Of a DNA stretch of 44,979 nucleotides, positions 8,781 through 15,993 are shown piece after piece (the stretch's first letter is position 1; each line of letters starts with the position of its first letter). The notes beneath the pieces were generated by a model. That model was not told the DNA's origin. It did not search any database and was given only the letters and a program-made list of their open reading frames with translations. The DNA comes from Burkholderiales bacterium (GTDB lineage: Bacteria; Pseudomonadota; Gammaproteobacteria; Burkholderiales; SG8-39). A program made the translations under genes and the position numbers. The stretch spans positions 1-44,979 of the forward strand of contig JAOAEA010000003.1 of assembly GCA_026417035.1 (NCBI GenBank), read 5' to 3'.

Positions 8781-9590
8781 ATGACCGACCTCTTCTCCAA
8801 ATACACGAGCCTCCACTGCAAGCGCCACCCCGAAGGCATCCTCGAGATCGTCATGGGCGCGCCCGGCAAGCTCTCCACGGCCGATGCCAACATGCACCGC
8901 GAGCTCGCGGAGGTCTGGCGCGACGTCGACGCCGACCCGGACGTGCGCGTCGCGGTCATCCGCGGCGAGGGCAAGGGCTTCTCCGCGGGCGGCGACCTCG
9001 GCATGGTCGCGGAGATGACGCAGGATTTCGCGGTGCGCGCGCGTGTGTGGCGCGAGGCGCGCGATCTCGTCTACAACGTCATCAACTGCTCGAAGCCGGT
9101 GGTGTCGGCGATGCACGGGCCGGCGGTGGGCGCGGGCCTGGTCGCGGGGCTGCTCGCCGACGTCTCCATCGCCGCGAAGACGGCGCGGATCATCGACGGC
9201 CACACGCGCCTCGGCGTGGCGGCGGGCGACCACGCCGCGATCGTCTGGCCGCTGCTCTGCGGCATGGCGAAGGCCAAGTACTACCTCCTTCTCTGCGACC
9301 CGGTCTCCGGCGAGGAAGCCGAACGCATCGGCCTCGTCTCCCTCGCGGTGGACGAGCACGACCTCCTGCCGAAAGCGTTCGAGGTCGCGAAACGCCTCGC
9401 GACCGGCTCGCAGAGCGCGATCCGCTGGACGAAGTACAGCCTCAACAACTGGCTGCGCATGGCGGGGCCCGCCTTCGACACTTCGCTCGCGCTCGAATTC
9501 CTCGGCTTTTCAGGCCCCGACGTGCAGGAGGGCATCGCCTCGCTGCGGGGCAAGCGCCCGCCGAGCTTCGATCCGCAGTGCCCGTTCTGA
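8781..9590 (+). CDS. Crotonase / enoyl-CoA hydratase-isomerase family protein
   Basis: 269 aa, the usual length of a single-domain crotonase. The oxyanion-hole segments are present: GFSAGGDL (67-73) and HGPAVGAGL (112-120). The two glutamates used by classical enoyl-CoA hydratase appear absent. By alignment by eye, V121 and H141 occupy their places (GAGLVAG and [16 protein letters not shown]). D150 lies in the loop where some other crotonases keep an acidic residue. The reaction may therefore be hydration, isomerisation, C-C cleavage or another CoA-thioester reaction. The start at 8781 is directly after a heptamer array; the next methionine is residue 25, so an internal start would cut the fold. 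Its place between a CoA ligase and a transporter subunit suggests it acts on the acyl-CoA formed by that ligase. Confidence 0.85.
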   Translation: MTDLFSKYTSLHCKRHPEGILEIVMGAPGKLSTADANMHRELAEVWRDVDADPDVRVAVIRGEGKGFSAGGDLGMVAEMTQDFAVRARVWREARDLVYNVINCSKPVVSAMHGPAVGAGLVAGLLADVSIAAKTARIIDGHTRLGVAAGDHAAIVWPLLCGMAKAKYYLLLCDPVSGEEAERIGLVSLAVDEHDLLPKAFEVAKRLATGSQSAIRWTKYSLNNWLRMAGPAFDTSLALEFLGFSGPDVQEGIASLRGKRPPSFDPQCPF

Positions 9591-9595
9591 GCCGA

Positions 9596-9767
9596 TTCAG
9601 CGCAGTAGGCGCAGAGGGCGCGCAGCAGGGGCGCTCCCCGCGAGCTTCGCGCGGGCGCCCCGGGCACACCCCCCTGCCAAGCACCGCCAGGCGAGCGGCC
9701 TTGATCGGACGCCGCCAATGCCATCCGTCTGCATTTCTCTGCGGTCTCCGCGCCCTTCGCGTTGAAG
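9596..9767 (+). repeat. Intergenic repeat cassette C (crotonase to dctM)
   Basis: The arm TTCAGCGCAGTAGGCGCAGA begins at 9596. It is matched by an inverted arm at 9736-9766 whose reverse complement begins TTCAACGCGAAGGGCGCGGA; about 70 per cent of 30 positions agree. Together they bracket about 110 bp and end 9 bp before the dctM start. The arms have the same GCG-rich purine word as those in cassettes A and B. Confidence 0.65.
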
Positions 9768-9775
9768 CCTGATCC

Positions 9776-11074
9776 ATGACCGGCCCCCTGCTCGGCGCGC
9801 TCGGCTTCGCCGCCGTGATCGCCCTCATCCTCCTGCGCGTCCCGGTCGCGATCGCGATGGGCGTCGTCGGCGCCATCGGCTACGTCCACACGAGCGGGCT
9901 GCCGAGCCTCGCCTTCATCATGGGCAAGGTGCCGTTCGACTCCGCTTTCCCGTACTCGCTGTCGGTGCTGCCGCTCTTCATCATGATGGGCGTGTTCGCG
10001 GCGCACGCGGGCCTCTCGAAGACCCTCTACGACACGGTGAGCGCGTTCATCGGCCACCTGCGCGGCGGGCTCGCGCTCGCCACCGTCGGCGCCTGCGCGG
10101 TGTTCGGCGCGATCTGCGGCTCCGCGATCGCCACTGCCGCGACCATGGGCCGCGTCGCCCTGCCCGAGATGCGCCGCCTCGGCTACAAGGACACGCTCGC
10201 TTCGGCGAGCATCGCCGCCGGCGGCACGCTCGGGGTGATGATCCCGCCGTCGATCCTGCTGCTCGTTTACGGGATCATGACCGAGCAGTCGGTCGGCAAG
10301 CTCTTCGTCGCCGGCATCGTACCCGGGATCCTGGGCATGGTGCTCTACATGGGTGCAGTGCGCTGGGCCACCTGGCGTGACCCGGCGGCCGGCCCCGGCG
10401 GTCCGCGTCACACGTGGGCCGAGCGCTACCGCTCGTTGAAGCGCGTCTGGGAGGTCGTCGGCCTCTTCGCCGTCGTGCTCGGCGGCATGTACCTCGGCTG
10501 GTTCTCGCCGACGGAAGCCGCGGCGGTCGGCGCCGTCGGCGCGGTCGCGATCGCCTGGATCGGCGGCCACATCGACGGGAAGTCGTTCGCGGCGGCGCTC
10601 TCCGAGACCGCCCTCACCACCGGGATGATCTTCACCATCCTCGTCGGCGCCGGCGTCTTCAACTACTTCATCGAGGCGACCGGCCTCACCGACGCGCTCA
10701 TCGGGTGGGTGGAGCACCTCGGCTGGAACCGCTGGGCCGTGATGTTCCTGCTGATGGTCACCTACATCGTGCTCGGCGCGCTGATGGACGAGCTCTCGAT
10801 GATCCTCCTCACCGTCGGCCCGGTGTTCAAGCTCGTGACCGCGCTCGGCTTCGACCCGATCTGGTTCGGCGTGATGCTGGTGACCGTCTGCGAGATCGGC
10901 ATGATCGTGCCGCCGGTCGGCATCAACCTCTTCGTGCTGCAGGGCGTGAGCGGCCTGCCGCTCCTCACGATCGTGCGCGGCATCCTGCCCTTCGTCGTGG
11001 CCGACTGCCTGCGCCTGCTCGCGCTCTCGCTCTTTCCGGCGCTCGCCACGTGGCTGCCGTCGCGGATGATCTGA
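9776..11074 (+). CDS. dctM: TRAP transporter large membrane subunit, DctM family
   Basis: 432 aa and almost wholly hydrophobic, about 11-12 membrane spans, standard for DctM. The signature [19 protein letters not shown] lies near residue 150, and a related second half ([20 protein letters not shown]) near residue 380 reflects the internal duplication of the ion-transporter fold. It translocates the acid delivered by DctP, driven by an ion gradient. It is normally fused or adjacent to dctQ; here two enzyme genes separate them, all in one direction, so a single operon remains likely. No clear Shine-Dalgarno is seen before ATG 9776, since the repeat cassette reaches to within 9 bp. Confidence 0.93.
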   Translation: MTGPLLGALGFAAVIALILLRVPVAIAMGVVGAIGYVHTSGLPSLAFIMGKVPFDSAFPYSLSVLPLFIMMGVFAAHAGLSKTLYDTVSAFIGHLRGGLALATVGACAVFGAICGSAIATAATMGRVALPEMRRLGYKDTLASASIAAGGTLGVMIPPSILLLVYGIMTEQSVGKLFVAGIVPGILGMVLYMGAVRWATWRDPAAGPGGPRHTWAERYRSLKRVWEVVGLFAVVLGGMYLGWFSPTEAAAVGAVGAVAIAWIGGHIDGKSFAAALSETALTTGMIFTILVGAGVFNYFIEATGLTDALIGWVEHLGWNRWAVMFLLMVTYIVLGALMDELSMILLTVGPVFKLVTALGFDPIWFGVMLVTVCEIGMIVPPVGINLFVLQGVSGLPLLTIVRGILPFVVADCLRLLALSLFPALATWLPSRMI

Positions 11075-11123
11075 CGCCGGCGCCCTCCCTTCGCGCGAGC
11101 GTCAGCGGGCGCGGCCCCCTGTG

Positions 11124-11144
11124 CTCTGTCCTCTGTCCTCTGGA
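11124..11144. repeat. Short heptamer array (CTCTGTC, three units)
   Basis: Units CTCTGTC, CTCTGTC and CTCTGGA form a 7-bp-period array in the 76 bp gap between the convergent dctM and lysR genes. The array ends 6 bp before the lysR stop codon. It shares its period with two other arrays in the window. Confidence 0.7.
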
Positions 11145-11150
11145 CAGCGC

Positions 11151-12068
11151 TCAGGCGAGCGCCGCGATCTCGGACACCACCGAGCGCAGCCACTGGTGCG
11201 CCGGATCCTCGTCGGTGCGCTCGTGCCAGACCTGCGCGACCGTGAACCCGGCGAGCTTCACCGGCGGCGCGAGGACGTGCAGGCGCCCGTCGGCGGCGAG
11301 CGCGACACGCTCGGGCAGCGTGGCGATGAGGTCCGACTGCGCGACGATGTCGGGCACGAGCAGGAAGTGCGGCACGGTCACGCCCGCGCGGCGCTTCTCT
11401 CCGGGATCGCTCAACGCCGGGTCGGCCTTCGCGGCGCGCGGATCCGCCGGACGCACCAGCACGTGCGGCTCGCTCGCGTAGTCGCGCGCGGTGATGCGCT
11501 TCGCGACGCGCGGATGGCCCTTGCGCGCGACGATGCGCCAGCGCTCGGTGAGGATGCGCTCCACGAAGAGCTTCGCCGCGGGGCGCAGTCCGGCGCCGAT
11601 CGCGAGGTCGATCTCGGCGGCCGCGAGCTGGCGGCGCGCCTCGCGCACGTCGAGCGGCACGATGTCGAGCCGTGCGCGCGGCGCACGCTCGGAGAAGGCG
11701 GCGGCGAGCTTCGGGCCGATCGCGACCGCGGCGTAGTCGCTCGCGGCGACGCGGAAGGTCGCCTCGGCGAAGGCGGGGTCGAAGAGCTGCGGCCGCGGCA
11801 GCGTGTCCATGATGCGCTCGAGCAGCTCGCGCATCGGCCGCGTGAGGCGCTTGGCGCGCTCGGTGAGCTCCACCCCGGCGGCCGTGGGCACGACGAGCGG
11901 GTCGCCGATCGTCTCGCGCAGCGTCGCCAGCGCGAAGCCCGCCACCGGCGCGGAGAGGGCGACGAGATCGGCGACGCGGTTGAGCTTCCCTGCGCGCAGC
12001 AGCGTCTCGACCGTCTTGAACAGGCCGGCGTCGAACGCCTTGCCGAGACGTTTGAAGTCGAGCGCCAT
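11151..12068 (-). CDS. LysR-family transcriptional regulator
   Basis: 305 aa. An N-terminal winged helix-turn-helix (about residues 12-65, with NRVADLVALSAPVAGFALAT and LRETIGDPLVV) is followed by a periplasmic-binding-like effector domain starting near FRVAASDYAAVAIGPKLAAAF. The overall plan resembles NodD/SyrM-type LysR proteins. The recognition region departs from the usual AAxxLxxSQPAVS and LFxR patterns (it reads LSAPVAGFA and LVVPTAAG). It is convergent with dctM and could control the TRAP/CoA block or the gabD-type gene beyond it, but no operator was identified. Start at ATG 12068; TGA at 11153-11151. Confidence 0.85.
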   Translation of the reverse strand: MALDFKRLGKAFDAGLFKTVETLLRAGKLNRVADLVALSAPVAGFALATLRETIGDPLVVPTAAGVELTERAKRLTRPMRELLERIMDTLPRPQLFDPAFAEATFRVAASDYAAVAIGPKLAAAFSERAPRARLDIVPLDVREARRQLAAAEIDLAIGAGLRPAAKLFVERILTERWRIVARKGHPRVAKRITARDYASEPHVLVRPADPRAAKADPALSDPGEKRRAGVTVPHFLLVPDIVAQSDLIATLPERVALAADGRLHVLAPPVKLAGFTVAQVWHERTDEDPAHQWLRSVVSEIAALA

Positions 12069-12247
12069 GGAGTCGAGCCCTTTCCGCCGTTCGCGTGCCG
12101 CCGCGCACTGGGCCGCGATTATACGGGCGCCACCGCTCCTGCCCGCGCGCGCCCCGCGGGAGCTTGCGCCCGTCCGCGGGCGAGGCGAGGGCTTCCCCTG
12201 GCACAGGGGATCGACGGGGAACGCCCCGCCCTTGGCTCGAACGTCCC

Positions 12248-12493
12248 TTACCCGGCCGCCGCGCGCCGCAGCGCGGCGAGCTCCGCCGCCGCGTCCGGAT
12301 CGGCGGCGAGCGGACGCCGCGCCCGCGCGTACCAGTAGCCCGCGTTCGCGGGGTCACCTTCCAGCAGATGGACGATGCCGTGCGCCCAGCACGCGAGCGG
12401 ATCGTGCTCGTCGCGCTGCACGATCGCGTGCGCGGAGCGCCAGTCTCCCGCTTCGAGCAGGACAACCGCGGCGGCGAGCTCGGCCTTCGTCAC
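12248..12493 (-). CDS. Small conserved hypothetical protein (81 aa)
   Basis: 81 aa from GTG 12493 to TAA 12248. An upstream extension in the same frame becomes arginine-rich and proline-rich and is not credible. The product is helical and alanine-rich: ELAAAVVLLEAGDWRSAHAI, DPLACWAHGIVHLLEGD, NAGYWYARA. Two helix-turn-helix units suggest a TPR-like or Sel1-like fold; I have a memory of similar short uncharacterised proteins in betaproteobacteria but cannot name the family. A weak GGGGAA lies upstream of the GTG. It is divergent from the gabD-type gene. Function unknown. Confidence 0.65.
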   Translation of the reverse strand: MTKAELAAAVVLLEAGDWRSAHAIVQRDEHDPLACWAHGIVHLLEGDPANAGYWYARARRPLAADPDAAAELAALRRAAAG

Positions 12494-12672
12494 GGCGTTC
12501 CCCGGAATCGTGCCCCGGCGCCATTCTCGCACTCGCTCGGCAGGCGAGGCGCCGAAACCGAGGGGACACGTCGGCCCCGAGCCCGGGATCCGGGGAACGC
12601 TGAACGGACGCTTCGCTCTGGCAGAGGCCGTGACCGGCGTCGGCCGGCGCCACGAAGCGTCCTGCGACAGCC

Positions 12673-12681
12673 TGCTAGAAT
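12673..12681 (+). promoter_or_regulatory. Extended -10 promoter (TGCTAGAAT) for gabD-type gene
   Basis: TGCTAGAAT combines a TGn extension with the -10 hexamer TAGAAT (5 of 6). No recognisable -35 is present. It lies 62 bp before ATG 12744. The same nonamer occurs ahead of ftsY. Confidence 0.5.
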
Positions 12682-12743
12682 CCCGGCGCCCGGCGCGCGC
12701 CTCGCGCCGTCGGGTCCCAGCCAGCCCCCCCGAGGAGACGCGC

Positions 12744-14225
12744 ATGAACGCTCCCGCCGAATCCGGCATCGCGAGCCTCGCGCTCGCCGACAAGAGCCTC
12801 TTCCGTCAACAGTGCTACATCGCCGGCGAGTGGGCGGACGCCGCGAGCGGCAAGACGCTCGCGGTCACCACCCCCGCCACCGGCGCGGTCCTCGGCACCG
12901 TGCCCGACATGGGCGCCGCCGAAACCCGCCGCGCGATCGAAGCGGCGAACGCCGCGTGGCCCGCGTGGCGCGCGAAGACCGCCAAGGAGCGCGCCGCGAT
13001 CCTGCGCAAGTGGCACGACCTGATGATGGCGAACCAGGAAGCCCTCGCCAAGATCATGCCCGCCGAGCAGGGCAAGCCGCTCGCCGAGTCGCGCGGCGAG
13101 ATCGCGTACGCCGCGTCCTTCATCGAGTGGTTCGCCGAGGAGGGCAAGCGCATCTACGGCGACACCATCCCGCAATATCAGGCCGACCGGCGCATCGTGG
13201 TGCTGAAGGAGCCGATCGGCGTGTGCGTCGCGATCACGCCGTGGAACTTCCCGGCGGCGATGATCACGCGCAAGGCCGGTCCGGCGCTCGCTTCGGGCTG
13301 CACGATGGTGATCAAGCCGGCCTCGGCGACGCCGTTCTCGGCGCTCGCCATGGCCGAGCTCGCCGGGCGCGCCGGCGTGCCCAGGGGCGTGCTCTCGGTG
13401 GTCACCGGGTCCTCGCAGGCGATCGGCGGCGAGATGACCGCCAATCCGCTCGTGCGCAAGCTCTCGTTCACCGGGTCGACGGAGATCGGCAAGGTGCTGC
13501 TCGAGCAATGCGCGAAGACGGTCAAGAAGACCTCCATGGAGCTCGGCGGCAACGCGCCGTTCATCGTCTTCGACGACGCCGATCTCGACGCCGCGGCCGA
13601 CGGGGCGCTCGCGTCCAAATACCGCAACGCCGGCCAGACCTGCGTGTGCGCGAACCGCATCCTCGTGCAGGACAGGGTGTACGAGGCATTCGCCGCGAAG
13701 CTCGCCGAGCGTGTGGCGAAGCTCAAGGTGGGCAACGGCATGGAGCCCGGCGTCACCACCGGCCCGCTGATCGATGCCGCGGCGCTCGCGAAGGTCGAGG
13801 AGCACATCGCCGACGCCGTCGCGAAAGGCGCGAAGGTCGTCACCGGCGGCAAGCGCCACGCGCTCGGCGGGCTGTTCTTCGAGCCGACGATCCTCGCGAA
13901 CGTCGACACGACGATGAAGGTGACGAAGGAGGAGACCTTCGGGCCGGTCGCGCCGCTTTATCGCTTTCGCGCCGAGGCGGAGGCGATCCGCATGGCGAAC
14001 GACACCGAGTTCGGGCTCGCCTCCTACTTCTACGCCCGCGACATCGGCCGCATCTGGCGCGTGTCCGAGGGTCTCGAGTACGGCATCGTCGGCATCAACA
14101 CCGGTCTCATCTCGACCGAGGTGGCGCCCTTCGGTGGCATGAAGGAGTCCGGCCTCGGCCGCGAGGGCTCGAAGTACGGCATCGAGGACTACCTCGAGAT
14201 CAAGTACCTCTGCATGGCCATCTGA
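12744..14225 (+). CDS. gabD: NAD(P)-dependent succinate-semialdehyde dehydrogenase-like enzyme
   Basis: 493 aa, the normal length for GabD. It would oxidise succinate semialdehyde (or a close semialdehyde) to the acid. Class motifs are clear: TPWNFPAAMITRKAGPAL and IKPAS (cofactor binding), FTGSTEIGK, MELGGNAPFIV with general base E266, and GQTCVCANR with catalytic cysteine C300. The C-terminal GGMKESGLGREGSKYGIEDY is the signature that separates GabD-type enzymes from other aldehyde dehydrogenases. ATG 12744 is preceded by GAGGAG. A strong terminator follows the stop, so the gene is probably monocistronic. Exact substrate is inferred from similarity; glutarate or other short semialdehydes are possible. 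Confidence 0.9.
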   Translation: MNAPAESGIASLALADKSLFRQQCYIAGEWADAASGKTLAVTTPATGAVLGTVPDMGAAETRRAIEAANAAWPAWRAKTAKERAAILRKWHDLMMANQEALAKIMPAEQGKPLAESRGEIAYAASFIEWFAEEGKRIYGDTIPQYQADRRIVVLKEPIGVCVAITPWNFPAAMITRKAGPALASGCTMVIKPASATPFSALAMAELAGRAGVPRGVLSVVTGSSQAIGGEMTANPLVRKLSFTGSTEIGKVLLEQCAKTVKKTSMELGGNAPFIVFDDADLDAAADGALASKYRNAGQTCVCANRILVQDRVYEAFAAKLAERVAKLKVGNGMEPGVTTGPLIDAAALAKVEEHIADAVAKGAKVVTGGKRHALGGLFFEPTILANVDTTMKVTKEETFGPVAPLYRFRAEAEAIRMANDTEFGLASYFYARDIGRIWRVSEGLEYGIVGINTGLISTEVAPFGGMKESGLGREGSKYGIEDYLEIKYLCMAI

Positions 14226-14248
14226 GCCGCTCGACGCAGCGACCGGCG

Positions 14249-14273
14249 AAGCCCCGCTCCGGCGGGGCTTTTT
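14249..14273 (+). terminator. Rho-independent terminator of gabD-type gene
   Basis: AAGCCCCGC (14249-14257), loop TCCG, GCGGGGCTT (14262-14270) and then a T run (TTTTT, 14269-14273). It starts 23 bp after the stop codon. Confidence 0.85.
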
Positions 14274-14472
14274 CCTCTTCCTCGTCGCGAGGGCGGGACG
14301 GCCCGCGGCGATCGCTGCCCAGGCCGCACCGGCCGCTCCCGAGCCCGCATCGACCGGCGCGCTCCGCGCGCCGCGTGCGATCGCCACGGCCCGGTCGGGC
14401 CTCGCGCGGTGACCGTCAGGCTTGCGCGCGGCGCCCGGCGCCACGCCCCCGCCGCGACCGGCGATCGGCCCC

Positions 14473-15993
14473 TCAGGCCTGGATTCCGATTCCCGAATCC
14501 CGAATCCCGAATCCCGAATCCTGATCCCTGACCCCGAGCGCCCCCGGATACAGGCGTTCCAGGACGTCGAGCGCCGCAGCGGCGAGCTCGTTCCGCAGCG
14601 CGGCGGCAAGCCTCGCCGCGTCGCAGTCGCCGCCGCGCTCGGCCCAGATCGCCGCGAGCGCGTCCCGCCTGGGCGCCACGACCCGCGCGACTTCCTCGCG
14701 CCAGAACGCCGGGTGCTCCGCCGCCTGCCACTCGCCGCGCCCGCGCCCGTAGTGCGCGACGGCGAGATAACGGAGCAGGGCCGAAGCGAAGAGCCCGTCG
14801 AGGAACTCGTCGCTCCAGCAAACGGTCGTCTCTCTCGCGCCGCGCACCAGGTTGTAGCCGCGCGCGAGCCCGGCGCCGCCCAAGGCGCCGAGCAGCCCGC
14901 CCGCCAGCATCCCGGCGCCGAGCGTGAGCCCCCCGGCGGCGAGATCCGCGGCGAGCCCGGAGAGCGCGCCCGAAACGAGGCCGCCGAGCGCGGCGGCCTT
15001 GCCCTCGCTCACCCGCTCGCTCACCGCGTAGTCCCCCGCGAGACGCTGGAGCACCTCGGCCGCCGCGCGCCCGGCGAGCCCGTTCGCCGCGATCAGCCGG
15101 TCGGTGGCGATCCGGATCTCGGTGTCGAGCCGCTCGGCGAGGCGCTGCATCGCGCGGTCCTTCGCGCTCGTCTCGCCCTCCCGGCCCAGGCCGAGCGCGT
15201 TGCCGACCTCGCGCAGCGCGGCTTTCACGCCGCTCTCGCCGACGGGCTCGCGGTCAAACGCGGCACGCGCGAGCTCCTCCGCCAGGGCGTCCATCGACGC
15301 TTCGAACTCGTGCATGCGCTTGGCCTGCCACGCGGCCGCAAGCCGCGCGAGCGCGGGCCGCTTCGCCGCCGGCAGCGCGCGCTCGACGGCGCGCAACAAC
15401 TCGAGCTCCTGCACCCAGGCGCGGGCGAAAGCATCCAGCGTGAGGACCTCGCGCACGAAGCGATGGCGCCCGACGTGGTCGCGCCAGCGTTCCTCTTCGG
15501 CCTGCTCCTCGGCGCGCGGGCGCGGCTCGCCCACCTGGTTGAGGAGCACGATCACCGGCTTGCCGATCCACTCGAGGATCTTCATCTCGGGCGCGACGTA
15601 GCCGGCGTCGCGCGGGTCCTCGGCGGCGCTCACCAGGTAGAGCACGACGTCGGCCTCGCCGCGCACGTTCTTCACCGCCTGCTGGCTCGACCAGAACGGC
15701 CGGTCGCGCCAACGGTCCCAGACCTCCGAGAGGAACCAGCCGATCGGGTTGCCGGACTGGGCGAGCCGTTTCGCGAGCCGCGCGCTGTCGCCGAAGCCGG
15801 GCGTGTCCCAGAGAAGGAGCGCATCGCCCTCGGCGGTTTCCATCATCGTGTGCGCCTCGGCGAGCTCGGTGACGTGCGCGGCGTCGCGCACTTCGCCGAT
15901 GTCGTGCCCGAGCAGCGTCCGCGCGAGCGTGGTCTTCCCGACGTTGGTGTGGGAAACGAGGGAGAGCGCGATCGAGCGGGATGCGTCGCTCAT
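14473..15993 (-). CDS. DUF3482 GTPase-domain membrane protein
   Basis: 506 aa. An N-terminal GTPase domain shows G1 SHTNVGKTT (14-22) and G3 DTPGFGD (63-69). The G4 position reads NQVG (152-155) instead of NKxD, so guanine specificity may differ. The C-terminal half contains a long glycine and alanine-rich hydrophobic stretch (about 335-390), suggesting membrane insertion. ATG 15993 overlaps the stop of the DUF2868 gene as ATGA, so the two are translationally coupled and probably work together. The last 18 or so residues (SGFGIRDSGIGIQ) are encoded by a heptamer repeat and look like an accidental extension. Role unknown; GTPases of this kind may act in membrane or envelope processes. Confidence 0.85.
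   Translation of the reverse strand: MSDASRSIALSLVSHTNVGKTTLARTLLGHDIGEVRDAAHVTELAEAHTMMETAEGDALLLWDTPGFGDSARLAKRLAQSGNPIGWFLSEVWDRWRDRPFWSSQQAVKNVRGEADVVLYLVSAAEDPRDAGYVAPEMKILEWIGKPVIVLLNQVGEPRPRAEEQAEEERWRDHVGRHRFVREVLTLDAFARAWVQELELLRAVERALPAAKRPALARLAAAWQAKRMHEFEASMDALAEELARAAFDREPVGESGVKAALREVGNALGLGREGETSAKDRAMQRLAERLDTEIRIATDRLIAANGLAGRAAAEVLQRLAGDYAVSERVSEGKAAALGGLVSGALSGLAADLAAGGLTLGAGMLAGGLLGALGGAGLARGYNLVRGARETTVCWSDEFLDGLFASALLRYLAVAHYGRGRGEWQAAEHPAFWREEVARVVAPRRDALAAIWAERGGDCDAARLAAALRNELAAAALDVLERLYPGALGVRDQDSGFGIRDSGIGIQA
14482..14529. repeat. Heptamer array (GAATCCC-like, about seven units) inside the 3' end of the DUF3482 gene
   Basis: Successive units read GATTCC, GATTCCC, GAATCCC three times, GAATCCT and GATCCCT on the plus strand. 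On the coding (minus) strand the array is GGGATTC-type and is read through to a stop just beyond it (14475-14473). Because 7 is not a multiple of 3, three units encode a 7-residue period. Confidence 0.9.

Noticed and set aside
12494..12793. N-terminal extension of the 81-residue hypothetical protein
   Set aside because: The added residues are Arg/Pro/Ser-rich, and the region carries the promoter and start of the divergent gabD-type gene.
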